The notes beneath the pieces are model-generated. The model made no database searches. It worked only from the letters and a program-made list of their open reading frames with translations, and had not been told where the DNA came from. The position numbers were made by a program, and so were the translations under genes. A stretch of 41,398 nt of DNA, taken from positions 1 to 41,398 of the forward strand of contig DAOUFU010000206.1 in NCBI GenBank assembly GCA_034429275.1, in the 5' to 3' direction. Origin of the DNA: DAOUFU01 sp034429275 (GTDB lineage: Bacteria > Chloroflexota > Anaerolineae > Aggregatilineales > Aggregatilineaceae). Shown one piece after another: positions 1 to 7,780 of the stretch (position 1 is the stretch's first letter; each line of letters begins with the position of its first letter).

Positions 1-5
1 GCCGC

Positions 6-527
6 GTGACTCGGCGTGATGCATTGGGATGGCGGCCGGTCTTGCTGCTGATGCTGGCGCTCGCCCTGCTGTTCTGGCCGCTGGCATTCGGCGAAACGCT
101 GTTCTGGGGCCTGCCTGCGCTGCAATTTTATCCCTGGCGGCAGCTAGCTTTTGAGCAAATGGCCAGCGGGCATCTGCCAATCTGGAATCCATATTCGGGT
201 GGAGGTGCGCCGCTGCTTGCTAACTATCAGACGGCGGTGTTTTATCCCCCCAACTGGCTCTACCTGCTGCTGCCGGGCACGACTGCCATGTCGGTGATCG
301 CGCTCGGGCATGTGGTCTGGGCGGGCCTGGGGATGTGGTTGTTCGCCGGGCGGCTGGGCGTGAGTCTGTTTGGGCGCGGCATCAGCCTGCTGGCGTATGC
401 GCTGGGTGGTTATCTGATCGCACGACTGGGATCGTTCCCGACGGCGAACGCGGGCGCATGGATGCCCTGGGTGTTCGTGGCGGTTCACGAGACGATTGCC
501 GGGCGCAGATGGATCGGAGCAGGCTGA
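6..527 (+). CDS. YfhO-like membrane protein, N-terminal part (ends at in-frame TGA)
   Basis: This is the first 173 residues of a polytopic membrane protein of the YfhO type, a GT-C-like family thought to add sugars to lipid-linked or cell-wall polymers. Visible features are an N-terminal hydrophobic helix (about residues 12-28), a short FYPWRQLAFE segment, then WNPYSGGGAPLLANYQT and further helices. The GTG at 6 is the first possible start, but the gene could begin left of the window. The frame stops at TGA 525-527 and continues in the same frame as the next entry, so the two are pieces of one gene of about 767 codons. Either this is a nonsense mutation (TGG or CGA to TGA) or a base-calling error. 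Family assignment rests on the overall pattern and the C-terminal half. Confidence 0.7.
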   Translation: MTRRDALGWRPVLLLMLALALLFWPLAFGETLFWGLPALQFYPWRQLAFEQMASGHLPIWNPYSGGGAPLLANYQTAVFYPPNWLYLLLPGTTAMSVIALGHVVWAGLGMWLFAGRLGVSLFGRGISLLAYALGGYLIARLGSFPTANAGAWMPWVFVAVHETIAGRRWIGAG

Positions 528-545
528 CTGGCTCTTGCCCTGGGG

Positions 546-2309
546 ATGCAGCTGCTCTCCGGCCACGCGCAGACCACCTGGTACAGTTCATTGGCTGCCG
601 GGGTGTATGGATTGTGGCTGGCGCTGTGGGCACAGCGCGCGGTTCCCTGGCGCGCGCGTCTGTCGGCGTTGGGTGCAGTGTCGCTGGGCGTTCTGCTCGG
701 GGTGGCCCTGGCGGCGGTGCAGTTGATCCCGACGGTCGAATATCTACGAGAATCGCAGCGAGCCGACGGGCTGGATTATGAGACGGTTGCCAACCTTTCC
801 TACAGCCCATTCCGGCTGATCACGCTGTTCACACCGAATTTTTACGGCACCCCAGCCGACGGCAGCTACTTCACCAAGGGGATATTTTTTGAGGATGCGG
901 CCTATATCGGGTTCATTCCGATCACGGCGGTATTCGCAGCGCTAGTCGCCCGGTGGCGGCGGCGGCACAACCTGGCGGATCAGCCCGCGCTGCGCAGTGT
1001 GCCGTTATGGGGTGGGCTGGCATTGGTGGCGCTCTTAGTGGCGATGGGCAAGCATGGGCCGGTGTTCCGCCTGCTCTACGACATGGTGCCCACCTTCGCC
1101 GCCTTCCGCGAGCCGGTGCGTTGGTTGATTGTGACCGAGTTCAGCCTGGCGGTTCTGGCCGGGATTGGAGTGGATGCCTGGGGGCGCGGGCCACGGGTGG
1201 TGTTCTGGTCGCGGTTGGCGGCAGCGGGCGGCGCTGGCATGACGATCATGGTGCTGGGCTATGTGCTAATCGCCCAACCTGAGCAGCGCGAACTGGATGC
1301 CCTGGCGCGCGGACTGATTGCGCTGGGTGTTTGGGGCGTGGTGGCCGCGCTGCTGACTCTCGTGCAGCCGGACCCTGAGCGGACCGGCGCGTGGCCGTGG
1401 TGGCGCGCCGCAGTGATGATCGTCGTGGCACTCGATCTGACCTGGGCGGCATTTGGGTTAAATCCCACCGTGCCGGATGATTTTTTCGACCCGGTGGCAC
1501 AAGATCGCCCGGCAGGGCGGCTGTATTGGTTTGATGCTGCTGAGCAAGACGCAAAATTTGAGCAACATTTTGTCCTGGCCGACTACCGTATCGCTACTGA
1601 GCACTGGCAGGCGGCACGGATGTCCCTGCTGCCCAATCTCAATGTTTTGGATCGGCTGGCTTGCTTCACCAATGACGATCCTTTTCAACCGCGCTATCAC
1701 CAGCAGTATGTGGATGTGATCGAAGAATTGGGACCCCAGGCTGGGCCGCTGCTGCGCGCAGCAGGTGTCACGCGGGTGATCGGGCTTCGGCCTGAAGGCT
1801 GGACGGGCACAGATGGAACCTATAATGCGCCGGATGCCTCGCCGAACAACCTCGCCTGGCTGGCGGGTGAGGCCGCCTGGTTTGAGGATGACGAGGCGCT
1901 GATCCAGGCGATGCGCGACCTGACCTGGTCACCTGAACGGGTCGTTTTGCTGAGTGGTACACCTGGCAATCTGCCGGCGTCGGATTTTGCGGTGGGTGAA
2001 GTTCATCTGGTGCGGGATGATCCCACTGAGCGGCATTATCGCGTGGTGACCGAGGGCCCTGCTTACCTGGTGATCAGTACATCGTGGTATCCCGGCTGGA
2101 AAGCCTCGGTCAATGGTCGAGAGACAAGGCTGGTCCGCGCCAATCTTGCCTTCATGGCGCTGGCGGTACCGGAGGGCGAATCTGAAGTCGTGTTGACTCT
2201 TGGACTGATCGGCTGGCCGTGGAGTGCCGTGATCTCTGGGGGGGCGGCGCTGACGGCGGTGGGCCTGATCGGCCTGGGGTGGCGTCGAAAGGATCGCGTG
2301 TCAGGATAA
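546..2309 (+). CDS. YfhO-like membrane protein, C-terminal part
   Basis: This is the 587-residue continuation of the split gene, in the same frame as the preceding fragment. ATG 546 is only the first ATG after the stop; CTG and GCT codons just upstream also read as family-like sequence (LALALGMQLLSGHAQTTWY). It has about eight hydrophobic helices in the first 320 residues, a soluble segment, the YfhO-type beta-rich motif STSWYPGWKASVNG near residue 520, and a last helix at the C terminus. YfhO-family proteins are membrane glycosyltransferase-like proteins of envelope polymer synthesis. The next gene is a family 2 glycosyltransferase that overlaps this one by about 31 bp, which supports a role in surface glycan or glycolipid assembly. 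Whether the broken gene still yields a working protein cannot be told. Confidence 0.8.
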   Translation: MQLLSGHAQTTWYSSLAAGVYGLWLALWAQRAVPWRARLSALGAVSLGVLLGVALAAVQLIPTVEYLRESQRADGLDYETVANLSYSPFRLITLFTPNFYGTPADGSYFTKGIFFEDAAYIGFIPITAVFAALVARWRRRHNLADQPALRSVPLWGGLALVALLVAMGKHGPVFRLLYDMVPTFAAFREPVRWLIVTEFSLAVLAGIGVDAWGRGPRVVFWSRLAAAGGAGMTIMVLGYVLIAQPEQRELDALARGLIALGVWGVVAALLTLVQPDPERTGAWPWWRAAVMIVVALDLTWAAFGLNPTVPDDFFDPVAQDRPAGRLYWFDAAEQDAKFEQHFVLADYRIATEHWQAARMSLLPNLNVLDRLACFTNDDPFQPRYHQQYVDVIEELGPQAGPLLRAAGVTRVIGLRPEGWTGTDGTYNAPDASPNNLAWLAGEAAWFEDDEALIQAMRDLTWSPERVVLLSGTPGNLPASDFAVGEVHLVRDDPTERHYRVVTEGPAYLVISTSWYPGWKASVNGRETRLVRANLAFMALAVPEGESEVVLTLGLIGWPWSAVISGGAALTAVGLIGLGWRRKDRVSG

Positions 2310-3358
2310 CCCCTGCACTGGTCCGGGAACCGCTAAGCGACACCCCTCTTGTCTCGGTGCTCATTCCCGTCTTGAACGAGGCGGCGTATCTGTTGCGCGT
2401 GTTGGAGGCCGTGCTGGCCCAGGATTATCCGCACATGGAAGTCCTGGTCATCGACGGTGGCTCTTCCGACGGCACCTGCGCGATTGTGGAGGCGCTCCAG
2501 GCCCGCGACGACCGGCTGAGACTGCTGCATAATCCAGGCCGAATCCAGTCGCGTGCGCTCAACATTGGCCTGCGGGCTTCGCAGGGAGAGGTGATCGTGC
2601 GGGTGGATGGGCACAGCATCATCGCACCGGACTATGTGCGGCGCTGTGTCGAATACCTGCGCGAGGGCAAAGCTGAAGTCGTGGGCGGGGTGCAGCGCGT
2701 CGTTGGCGATACACCGCTGGAGTGCGCGGTGTCTGCGGCGTATCGCTCACCGTTCGGCGTGCCGAGCCGTTACCGCGTGGGGACGCGCCCCGGCTATGTA
2801 GACACAGTGTACCTGGGCGCATGGACGCGATCGGTGTTAGACCAGGTCGGCTATTTCGATGAGACATTGGTGGCCAATGAGGATTATGAGCTGAATTACC
2901 GGATTCGGCGGGCAGGGGGACGTGTCTACCTGGCGCTTGATATTCACGTCGAATACTTTGGGCGGCAGAGCCTGGCTGCGCTGTGGCGGCAGTATATGGT
3001 CTATGGGCGTTGGAAACTGGTCATGCTGAGCAAACACCCGGCCTCGCTGCGGCTGCGGCAGACCGTCGCGCCTGCCTTTGTGGCGACGCTGACGATCAGC
3101 GCAGTGCTGTCGTTGGTTTGGGTCCCGGCGCGGTGGGTATTGGGCGCGGTCGTGGCGAGCTATGTGCTGGCGAACCTGGCCGCTACGGTTATCGAAGTGC
3201 GGCGAAGCCCGTGCCGGGGCGTGATCCCGTGGCTACCTGGCGTGTTCGCCTGTATGCACCTGGCCTGGGGCTGCGGTTTCTGGCGAGAAGCGCTGCGTGT
3301 CCTGTGGCAGCGCGTGATGCGGCGTGGGCCGCGAGGAGACTCCTTCAATGTGCGCTGA
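2279..3358 (+). CDS. Family 2 glycosyltransferase, ExoA-like, with C-terminal membrane helices
   Basis: An inverting GT-A glycosyltransferase. The catalytic domain starts with VSVLIPVLNE and has IDGGSSDGT (nucleotide binding), VRVDGH (the DXD-like metal site, here DGH), NEDYELNYRIRRAGG (acceptor/base region with the ED motif) and QYMVYGRWK (degenerate QXXRW). Two to three hydrophobic helices follow (LTISAVLSLVWVPARWVLGAVVASYVLANLA and later). This arrangement resembles succinoglycan ExoA-type enzymes that act at the inner face of the membrane. An ATG at 2219 is also in frame, but GTG 2279 is preferred because it leaves a short overlap with the upstream gene and the residues before LVSVL are not domain sequence. 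Its stop overlaps the next gene by 11 bp. The exact sugar donor and acceptor cannot be read from sequence. Confidence 0.88.
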   Translation: MASKGSRVRITPALVREPLSDTPLVSVLIPVLNEAAYLLRVLEAVLAQDYPHMEVLVIDGGSSDGTCAIVEALQARDDRLRLLHNPGRIQSRALNIGLRASQGEVIVRVDGHSIIAPDYVRRCVEYLREGKAEVVGGVQRVVGDTPLECAVSAAYRSPFGVPSRYRVGTRPGYVDTVYLGAWTRSVLDQVGYFDETLVANEDYELNYRIRRAGGRVYLALDIHVEYFGRQSLAALWRQYMVYGRWKLVMLSKHPASLRLRQTVAPAFVATLTISAVLSLVWVPARWVLGAVVASYVLANLAATVIEVRRSPCRGVIPWLPGVFACMHLAWGCGFWREALRVLWQRVMRRGPRGDSFNVR

Positions 3359-3752
3359 TCGTCCAAAACCTGGGCTACCTCCGTTCAACGAGCTGGTGTA
3401 CGCATTGGTGAGCGCAATTCCCAGGGGCCATGTGTTGAGTTATGGGCGCGTGGCACAGTTGCTCGGCGTGCCCAACGGTGCGCGCGAGGTCGGATGGGCG
3501 CTGAGCGGATTGAGCGCCCGGCGCGAGCCAGAGGTACCCTGGCACCGGGTGGTGAATGCTCAGGGCCAGGTGAGCATCAAGGGATCACCCGGCGCGGCGT
3601 TTGAGCAGCGCCAGCGCCTGGAAGCCGAGGGAATCGAGTTCGATGATCATGACCGGCTCGATATGGCACGCTATTTATGGCGGCCGACTCCTCCCGAAGT
3701 CGAAGCCATTATCGAGGAACTCCATCGCGCGCACGGGGACGACACGGATTGA
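3348..3752 (+). CDS. Alkyltransferase-like DNA-binding protein (ATL), Trp in place of catalytic Cys
   Basis: A 134-residue protein matching the C-terminal DNA-binding domain of O6-methylguanine-DNA methyltransferase. The active-site PCHR motif is PWHR here (residues 64-67, Trp65 for Cys), the mark of alkyltransferase-like proteins. These bind O6-alkylguanine, flip it out and recruit nucleotide excision repair rather than removing the alkyl group. The helix-turn-helix arginine finger (AREVGWALSGL, Arg46) and the SYGRVA tyrosine (Tyr32) are kept. ATG 3348 is chosen because AGGAG lies 9 nt upstream (3334-3338); a GTG at 3324 is in frame but has no such site. The gene overlaps the end of the glycosyltransferase gene by 11 bp, so it is probably cotranslated, although no functional link is evident. 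Confidence 0.9.
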   Translation: MCADRPKPGLPPFNELVYALVSAIPRGHVLSYGRVAQLLGVPNGAREVGWALSGLSARREPEVPWHRVVNAQGQVSIKGSPGAAFEQRQRLEAEGIEFDDHDRLDMARYLWRPTPPEVEAIIEELHRAHGDDTD

Positions 3753-3807
3753 ATCGGACGGCCCGAACATATACGCATCGCGCGCACGAGGGTGACGCGG
3801 CCCTGAC

Positions 3808-6345
3808 TCAGGTGTCGGACGATGAGCGCGGCGGTCGGGGCAGCGTCTGTTGTGCGCCGGAGGACTGCGGGCTGCGCCCGACGATCCGAGCCTCGGAGAA
3901 TGGCCGGGTGACAAACTCGACCATGCCCGCCTCGTAATACCAGATCGGCGCGTTCTGCCCATCAATCATGACTGCTTCAGGTTCGCCGGAGATGCCTACC
4001 AGTTCAACGCGCACCTGGGCGTAGGGGGGCGTGTACTGCCCGGCGCGCCGCCACTCGACTGCAAACTGGCCCGAAGGCAGGAATTTGCAGGTGAAATAGG
4101 ACCAGCGGTACGCGCCGTTTTGGTAGTCCAGGCCCTGGCCGGAATCTTCATAGAACGTGGTTTCATTACTGCCGGCGAAGGCGCGCAGGTGCATTTCCTC
4201 CAGTGGTTTTTCGCCGACGTACTGCATCAGCGGCCACATGGGCAGCACTTTGCCCGCGCGCACATACAGCGGCAGCCGCTCAAGCGGGGCATCGATTGAG
4301 ACACTGCGCGCGCCATCGATCAATTTCCCGGTGTCGAACTCGTACCACACGCCTTTGGGGAGATACAGGGTGCGCTGTGTTGCCCCTTTCTCCACGATGG
4401 GTGCGACCAGTAGAGCATCTCCCAGCATGAAGGCGTCATCACACTCGCGGAGATGGTCATCCGCCGGATCCGCCATAAACAACGGGCGGATGATCGGCAT
4501 CCCTTGTTGGGATGCCTGGGCAAAAACCGAATAGAGATAGGGCAGCAGCCGATAGCGGAGTTCGATGGCCTGGCGCGAGATGGCCTCAACCTGCGGCCCA
4601 AACGACCAGGGTTCCTGGCGCGGCGTGCCTTTGGCGCTGTGCACGCGGAAGTAGGGAAGCATCGACCCGACCTGCATCCAACGCGCGAAAAGCTCACCGT
4701 CGGGTGCGCCGCCAAAGCCGCCCACATCCGGCCCGGAGACGGGCATCCCTGACAGGCCCAGGTTCAGCACCATGCTGATGCTGAGTTTGAGATGATCCCA
4801 CGTCGAGACATTATCGCCGGTCCAGGACGAGGTATAACGCTGTGCCCCGGCGAATCCCGCGCGTGTCATAACAAAGGGGCGCTGGTCGGGTTTGGCCTTG
4901 CGCAGCCCCTCGCGGGTGGCGCGGGCCATCAGCAGGCCGTAGGTATTGTGCCCACCGCCCACATGCGTTTGCCCGGCCCCATCCCAATCGTGGACGACAT
5001 AATCGGGCAGGGTATTGGTCCCAAACCCGGTGATCAGGGCTGGTTCGTTCATGTCGTTCCACAGCCCGGCAAAACCCGCCTGGACCAGACGTGCCACATA
5101 TCCGCCCCACCACGCACGTACCGCGGCCTTGCTGAAATCGGGGAAGTGACAGGTGCCCGGCCAGACTGGAGCCGATACCAGCTTTCCATTTGGATAGGTC
5201 AGGAACACACCCTGGCGCAGCCCATCTTTATAGACATCGTAGTCTGGATCGACTTTGATGCCAGGGTCGATGATCGCAACCGACTTGAACCCCTGCGCTT
5301 CGAGGTCGGACAGCAGTTTGGGCAGCATCGGAAAGCGTTCGCGGTTCCAGGTGAAGCACCGGAAACCATCCATATAGTCGATGTCGAAATACAACACATC
5401 ACAAGGTAATCTTCGCTCGCGGAATTCCTTGGCCAGGGTGCGGAATTCGGCTTCGGAGTCGTAGCTCCAGCGGCATTGGTGGAAGCCCAGTGTCCAGATA
5501 GGCGGCAGAGGGATTCGCCCGGTCAAGGTGGTGTACCGTTCAAGTATGGCAGCGGCAGTTGGCCCGGCGATCAGGTAAAAACGCAGTTCCCCCGACTCCG
5601 CAAAAAACGACATCTCGTCGGCGTTTTTACTTCCTGTATCCACAGCGCCGCGAGCCGGGTTGTCCCATAAAATTCCTACTGCCTGAGTAGGGCGAACCCC
5701 AAGATAGAAAGGGATGCTGAAATAAACGGGATCGTCGCCTCGGTTGTAAAGAACGGGGTCGGCGTTCCACAGCGCCCACTCGTGGCCACGTAGATTGAGT
5801 CCAGCGGCGCGCTGGCCGAGTCCGTGACAGGTTTCGTCTGCGGGAAGCTGGCGCGTCCAACGCACCTGGTCTTCGCGGAAGGCAAATCCTTCGCTGTCGG
5901 TGCTGACGGTTTCGCCAGAGGGGGTTTCCACAGTCAGGTGGCAGGTGTCGCGGCGGACGCGGCAGACCAGCTGATCGCTTTGTAAGGTGACGTGTGTCCC
6001 GTCGCTGCCGGTCTGCACTGTAACTGGGGGCCAATCGACCTGGGCCAGCGCATATGAGAATGGCGGGGCAAATGTGCCGGTGCGGCTCATGCGCACCCGC
6101 ACAATATCCGGCGCGGTGAAGATGATCTCCAGATGGCCGCGCTCGGCATGAATGACCAGGCCGTGAGGGAGCGAATCAAAGCCGGATACCTTGCCCAGGG
6201 TTTGGAAGCGCCCACGTACCGGCCTGGATCGGAACTGGCGATTCAGCCTGCGCAGCGCAAGGTGGTACTGAAGTGCTCCGGTGGCAACATCTTTGCCCAT
6301 TTCGCGGGCGGTTTTGATCAGGCTGAACAGGTTGAACAATAACAT
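3808..6345 (-). CDS. Glycoside hydrolase family 31 (alpha-glucosidase type)
   Basis: A retaining exo-glycosidase of about 845 residues. It has an N-terminal beta-sandwich with the Gal-mutarotase-like segment, then a TIM barrel beginning near PPIWTLGFHQCRWSY. The nucleophile motif is GLWNDMNEPA (Asp431) and the acid/base is in SWTGDNVSTWD (Asp511). Substrate-pocket landmarks DIDYMDGFRCFTW, SGPDVGGFGG and FRVHSAKGTPRQEPW are present, followed by C-terminal beta domains. These residues identify GH31 alpha-glucosidases, though alpha-xylosidase or related specificity cannot be excluded. No signal peptide is seen, so it should act in the cytoplasm on imported oligosaccharides. The start is taken as ATG 6345; a TTG at 6405 would add 20 residues without a clear ribosome site. 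No sugar transporter is adjacent. Confidence 0.93.
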   Translation of the reverse strand: MLLFNLFSLIKTAREMGKDVATGALQYHLALRRLNRQFRSRPVRGRFQTLGKVSGFDSLPHGLVIHAERGHLEIIFTAPDIVRVRMSRTGTFAPPFSYALAQVDWPPVTVQTGSDGTHVTLQSDQLVCRVRRDTCHLTVETPSGETVSTDSEGFAFREDQVRWTRQLPADETCHGLGQRAAGLNLRGHEWALWNADPVLYNRGDDPVYFSIPFYLGVRPTQAVGILWDNPARGAVDTGSKNADEMSFFAESGELRFYLIAGPTAAAILERYTTLTGRIPLPPIWTLGFHQCRWSYDSEAEFRTLAKEFRERRLPCDVLYFDIDYMDGFRCFTWNRERFPMLPKLLSDLEAQGFKSVAIIDPGIKVDPDYDVYKDGLRQGVFLTYPNGKLVSAPVWPGTCHFPDFSKAAVRAWWGGYVARLVQAGFAGLWNDMNEPALITGFGTNTLPDYVVHDWDGAGQTHVGGGHNTYGLLMARATREGLRKAKPDQRPFVMTRAGFAGAQRYTSSWTGDNVSTWDHLKLSISMVLNLGLSGMPVSGPDVGGFGGAPDGELFARWMQVGSMLPYFRVHSAKGTPRQEPWSFGPQVEAISRQAIELRYRLLPYLYSVFAQASQQGMPIIRPLFMADPADDHLRECDDAFMLGDALLVAPIVEKGATQRTLYLPKGVWYEFDTGKLIDGARSVSIDAPLERLPLYVRAGKVLPMWPLMQYVGEKPLEEMHLRAFAGSNETTFYEDSGQGLDYQNGAYRWSYFTCKFLPSGQFAVEWRRAGQYTPPYAQVRVELVGISGEPEAVMIDGQNAPIWYYEAGMVEFVTRPFSEARIVGRSPQSSGAQQTLPRPPRSSSDT

Positions 6346-6476
6346 GCGACGGAATCCCGATGAATCGTGATATGGTTTTCGCCAATCATAACCCAGGCGG
6401 CACAATCCTGAAACTATGCCGGGTGAACCAACAGGAAAACGGTGGTTGATCGTGGTGTTGCGTGAGGGTGGGGAAT

Positions 6477-6502
6477 AAAAAAACAGCGCGAATCTCGCGC
6501 TG
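6477..6502 (-). terminator. Rho-independent terminator of the tRNA-Lys unit
   Basis: Reading the minus strand, 19 nt after the tRNA 3' end there is a perfect 8-bp hairpin (CAGCGCGA, three-base loop, TCGCGCTG; 6484-6502), followed at once by seven T (6477-6483). This is a textbook intrinsic terminator. Confidence 0.85.
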
Positions 6503-6520
6503 GTCCTGTGAAGATACTTT

Positions 6521-6597
6521 TGGTGACCCCGAGAGGACTCGAACCTCTAACCAATTGATTAAGAGTCAACTGCTCTGCCGAATTGAGCTACGGGGCC
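6521..6597 (-). tRNA. tRNA-Lys (anticodon CTT), CCA encoded
   Basis: A 77-nt cloverleaf on the minus strand. The acceptor stem is GGCCCCG pairing with CGGGGTC (one G-U), the D stem GCTC/GAGC, the anticodon stem GTTGA/TCAAT with loop CTCTTAA (anticodon CTT at 6563-6561), and the T arm AGAGG-TTCGAGT-CCTCT. Discriminator A and CCA are encoded. It is transcribed alone, with a promoter just upstream and a terminator just downstream. Confidence 0.96.
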
Positions 6598-6611
6598 GTC
6601 ACTGCGCAAGA

Positions 6612-6640
6612 AATGTACCATAACTTGGACGGCAGGTCAA
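6612..6640 (-). promoter_or_regulatory. Sigma-70-type promoter of tRNA-Lys
   Basis: On the minus strand TTGACC (6640-6635), a 17-nt spacer, then TACATT (6617-6612). The predicted transcript starts about 6605, eight bases before the tRNA 5' end. Both hexamers match the consensus at five of six positions, with ideal spacing. Confidence 0.75.
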
Positions 6641-6682
6641 CGGTTTGTTGTCAAACCAGGCCCGCACTTTCGCAGAAAGGGG

Positions 6683-7657
6683 TTATTCGGGTTGCGCAAT
6701 CGCTGCCCCATTGGGCAGTCCACCGAGCGAACCGGCCTGCTGAACGCCGCGCCGGATGGCCTGGGCCGTGACTTCGGCAGCGAATGCCCCAATGACACTG
6801 ACATTGGCCGGGCCAGCTGTTCCACTAGCCAGTGCGAAGAGGGTATCACCGTCGCGCATCGTGTGTGCGGGGCGCACGGCGCGCGCCAGGCCATCGTGCG
6901 CCATCTGGGCCACTTTGTTCGCTTCCTCTTTGCTGAGCTGGGCATTAGTCGCCACTACGCCGATGATGGTGTGACTGCCAGGGCGCGTATCCATCCGGGC
7001 CAGGGCGGGAAGCAGCCGCATCGCGCCAGCAAAACGCTCACCTGTGGGGGGCATCCGCGAGCCGCCGAGAATGGTGCCATCGTCGTCCACCACATCCCCA
7101 ACCGCATTCACCACCATCAGCGCGGCCACCTGCAGGCCGTCGCCCAGGTTCACGGCAGCGCATCCGATCCCGGCTTTGCACGCCATATCCGGCCCGGTCA
7201 GTCCACCGACTCGCGCACCCGTTCCGGCCCCGACACTGCCTTCTGTCACAGGGGAATCGTTTGCTGCTTCGCAGGCCGCATAACCCATCGCTGCATCGGG
7301 GCGGGCAGCGGCGCTGCCTAGCGCCAGGTCAAAGATGATCGCTGCCGGGACGATGGGCACCACGCCTACCTGCACATCGTATCCGATCCGGCGCTCTTCC
7401 AGGTAGCGCATAACGCCGCTGGCCGCATCCAGGCCATAGGCGCTGCCCCCCGCCAGAAGCACGGCGTTCACATACTGGACATAGTGCAGTGGGCGCAGCA
7501 GGTCGGTTTCTCGCGTACCGGGCGCGCCGCCGCGCTGGTCCACACCGCCGACTGTCTCCGGTGGGCACAGAATGACCGTGCAGCCGGTGAGACCATCAAG
7601 AGTCTGTGCATGGCCGACCCGGAACCCTGCCAGCGCGGTCAGAGTGTCGTTATTCAT
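6683..7657 (-). CDS. P1-family peptidase/amidohydrolase (DmpA/NylC type, self-processing)
   Basis: A 324-residue Ntn-like hydrolase of the DmpA superfamily (MEROPS S58), which includes beta-peptidyl aminopeptidases and the nylon-oligomer hydrolase NylC. Family landmarks are GFRVGHAQTLDGLTGCTV at the N terminus, VNAVLLAGGSAYGLDAASGV, GSVGAGTGARVGGL and the nucleophile region SHTIIGVVATNAQL. By alignment from memory with DmpA (Gly-Ser nucleophile), the self-cleavage site would be between His229 and Thr230. Thr230 would become the N-terminal nucleophile, as in NylC-type enzymes rather than the Ser of DmpA. There is no signal peptide. AAGGAA lies just before ATG 7657. The natural substrate is unknown; a small N-terminal-residue peptide or amide is the family expectation. 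Confidence 0.9.
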   Translation of the reverse strand: MNNDTLTALAGFRVGHAQTLDGLTGCTVILCPPETVGGVDQRGGAPGTRETDLLRPLHYVQYVNAVLLAGGSAYGLDAASGVMRYLEERRIGYDVQVGVVPIVPAAIIFDLALGSAAARPDAAMGYAACEAANDSPVTEGSVGAGTGARVGGLTGPDMACKAGIGCAAVNLGDGLQVAALMVVNAVGDVVDDDGTILGGSRMPPTGERFAGAMRLLPALARMDTRPGSHTIIGVVATNAQLSKEEANKVAQMAHDGLARAVRPAHTMRDGDTLFALASGTAGPANVSVIGAFAAEVTAQAIRRGVQQAGSLGGLPNGAAIAQPE

Positions 7658-7678
7658 CGGGTGTTCCTTTCTTTGGTC

Positions 7679-7712
7679 TGTTTATCCCACTTGTGCGCGT
7701 GTTAATCCCACT
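7679..7712. repeat. Tandem TGTTWATCCCACT boxes upstream of the P1 peptidase
   Basis: Two copies of a 13-bp sequence (7679-7691 and 7700-7712) differ at one position and are spaced 21 bp start to start, about two helical turns. They lie 22-55 bp upstream of the P1 peptidase start codon. A shorter copy in the opposite orientation, GTGGGATAA, is at 7758-7766. This geometry suits a transcription factor site; the regulator is unknown. Confidence 0.4.
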
Positions 7713-7780
7713 ATCGCACAGGTTTTCACACTTTTTTGATGGAGCATAGACCGTGATGTGGGATAACTGCTGCCCATTGG

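Noticed and set aside
525..527. TGA read as tryptophan (code change)
   Set aside because: TGA is a proper stop in other genes here, such as etfB (26718-26720), so recoding is unlikely.
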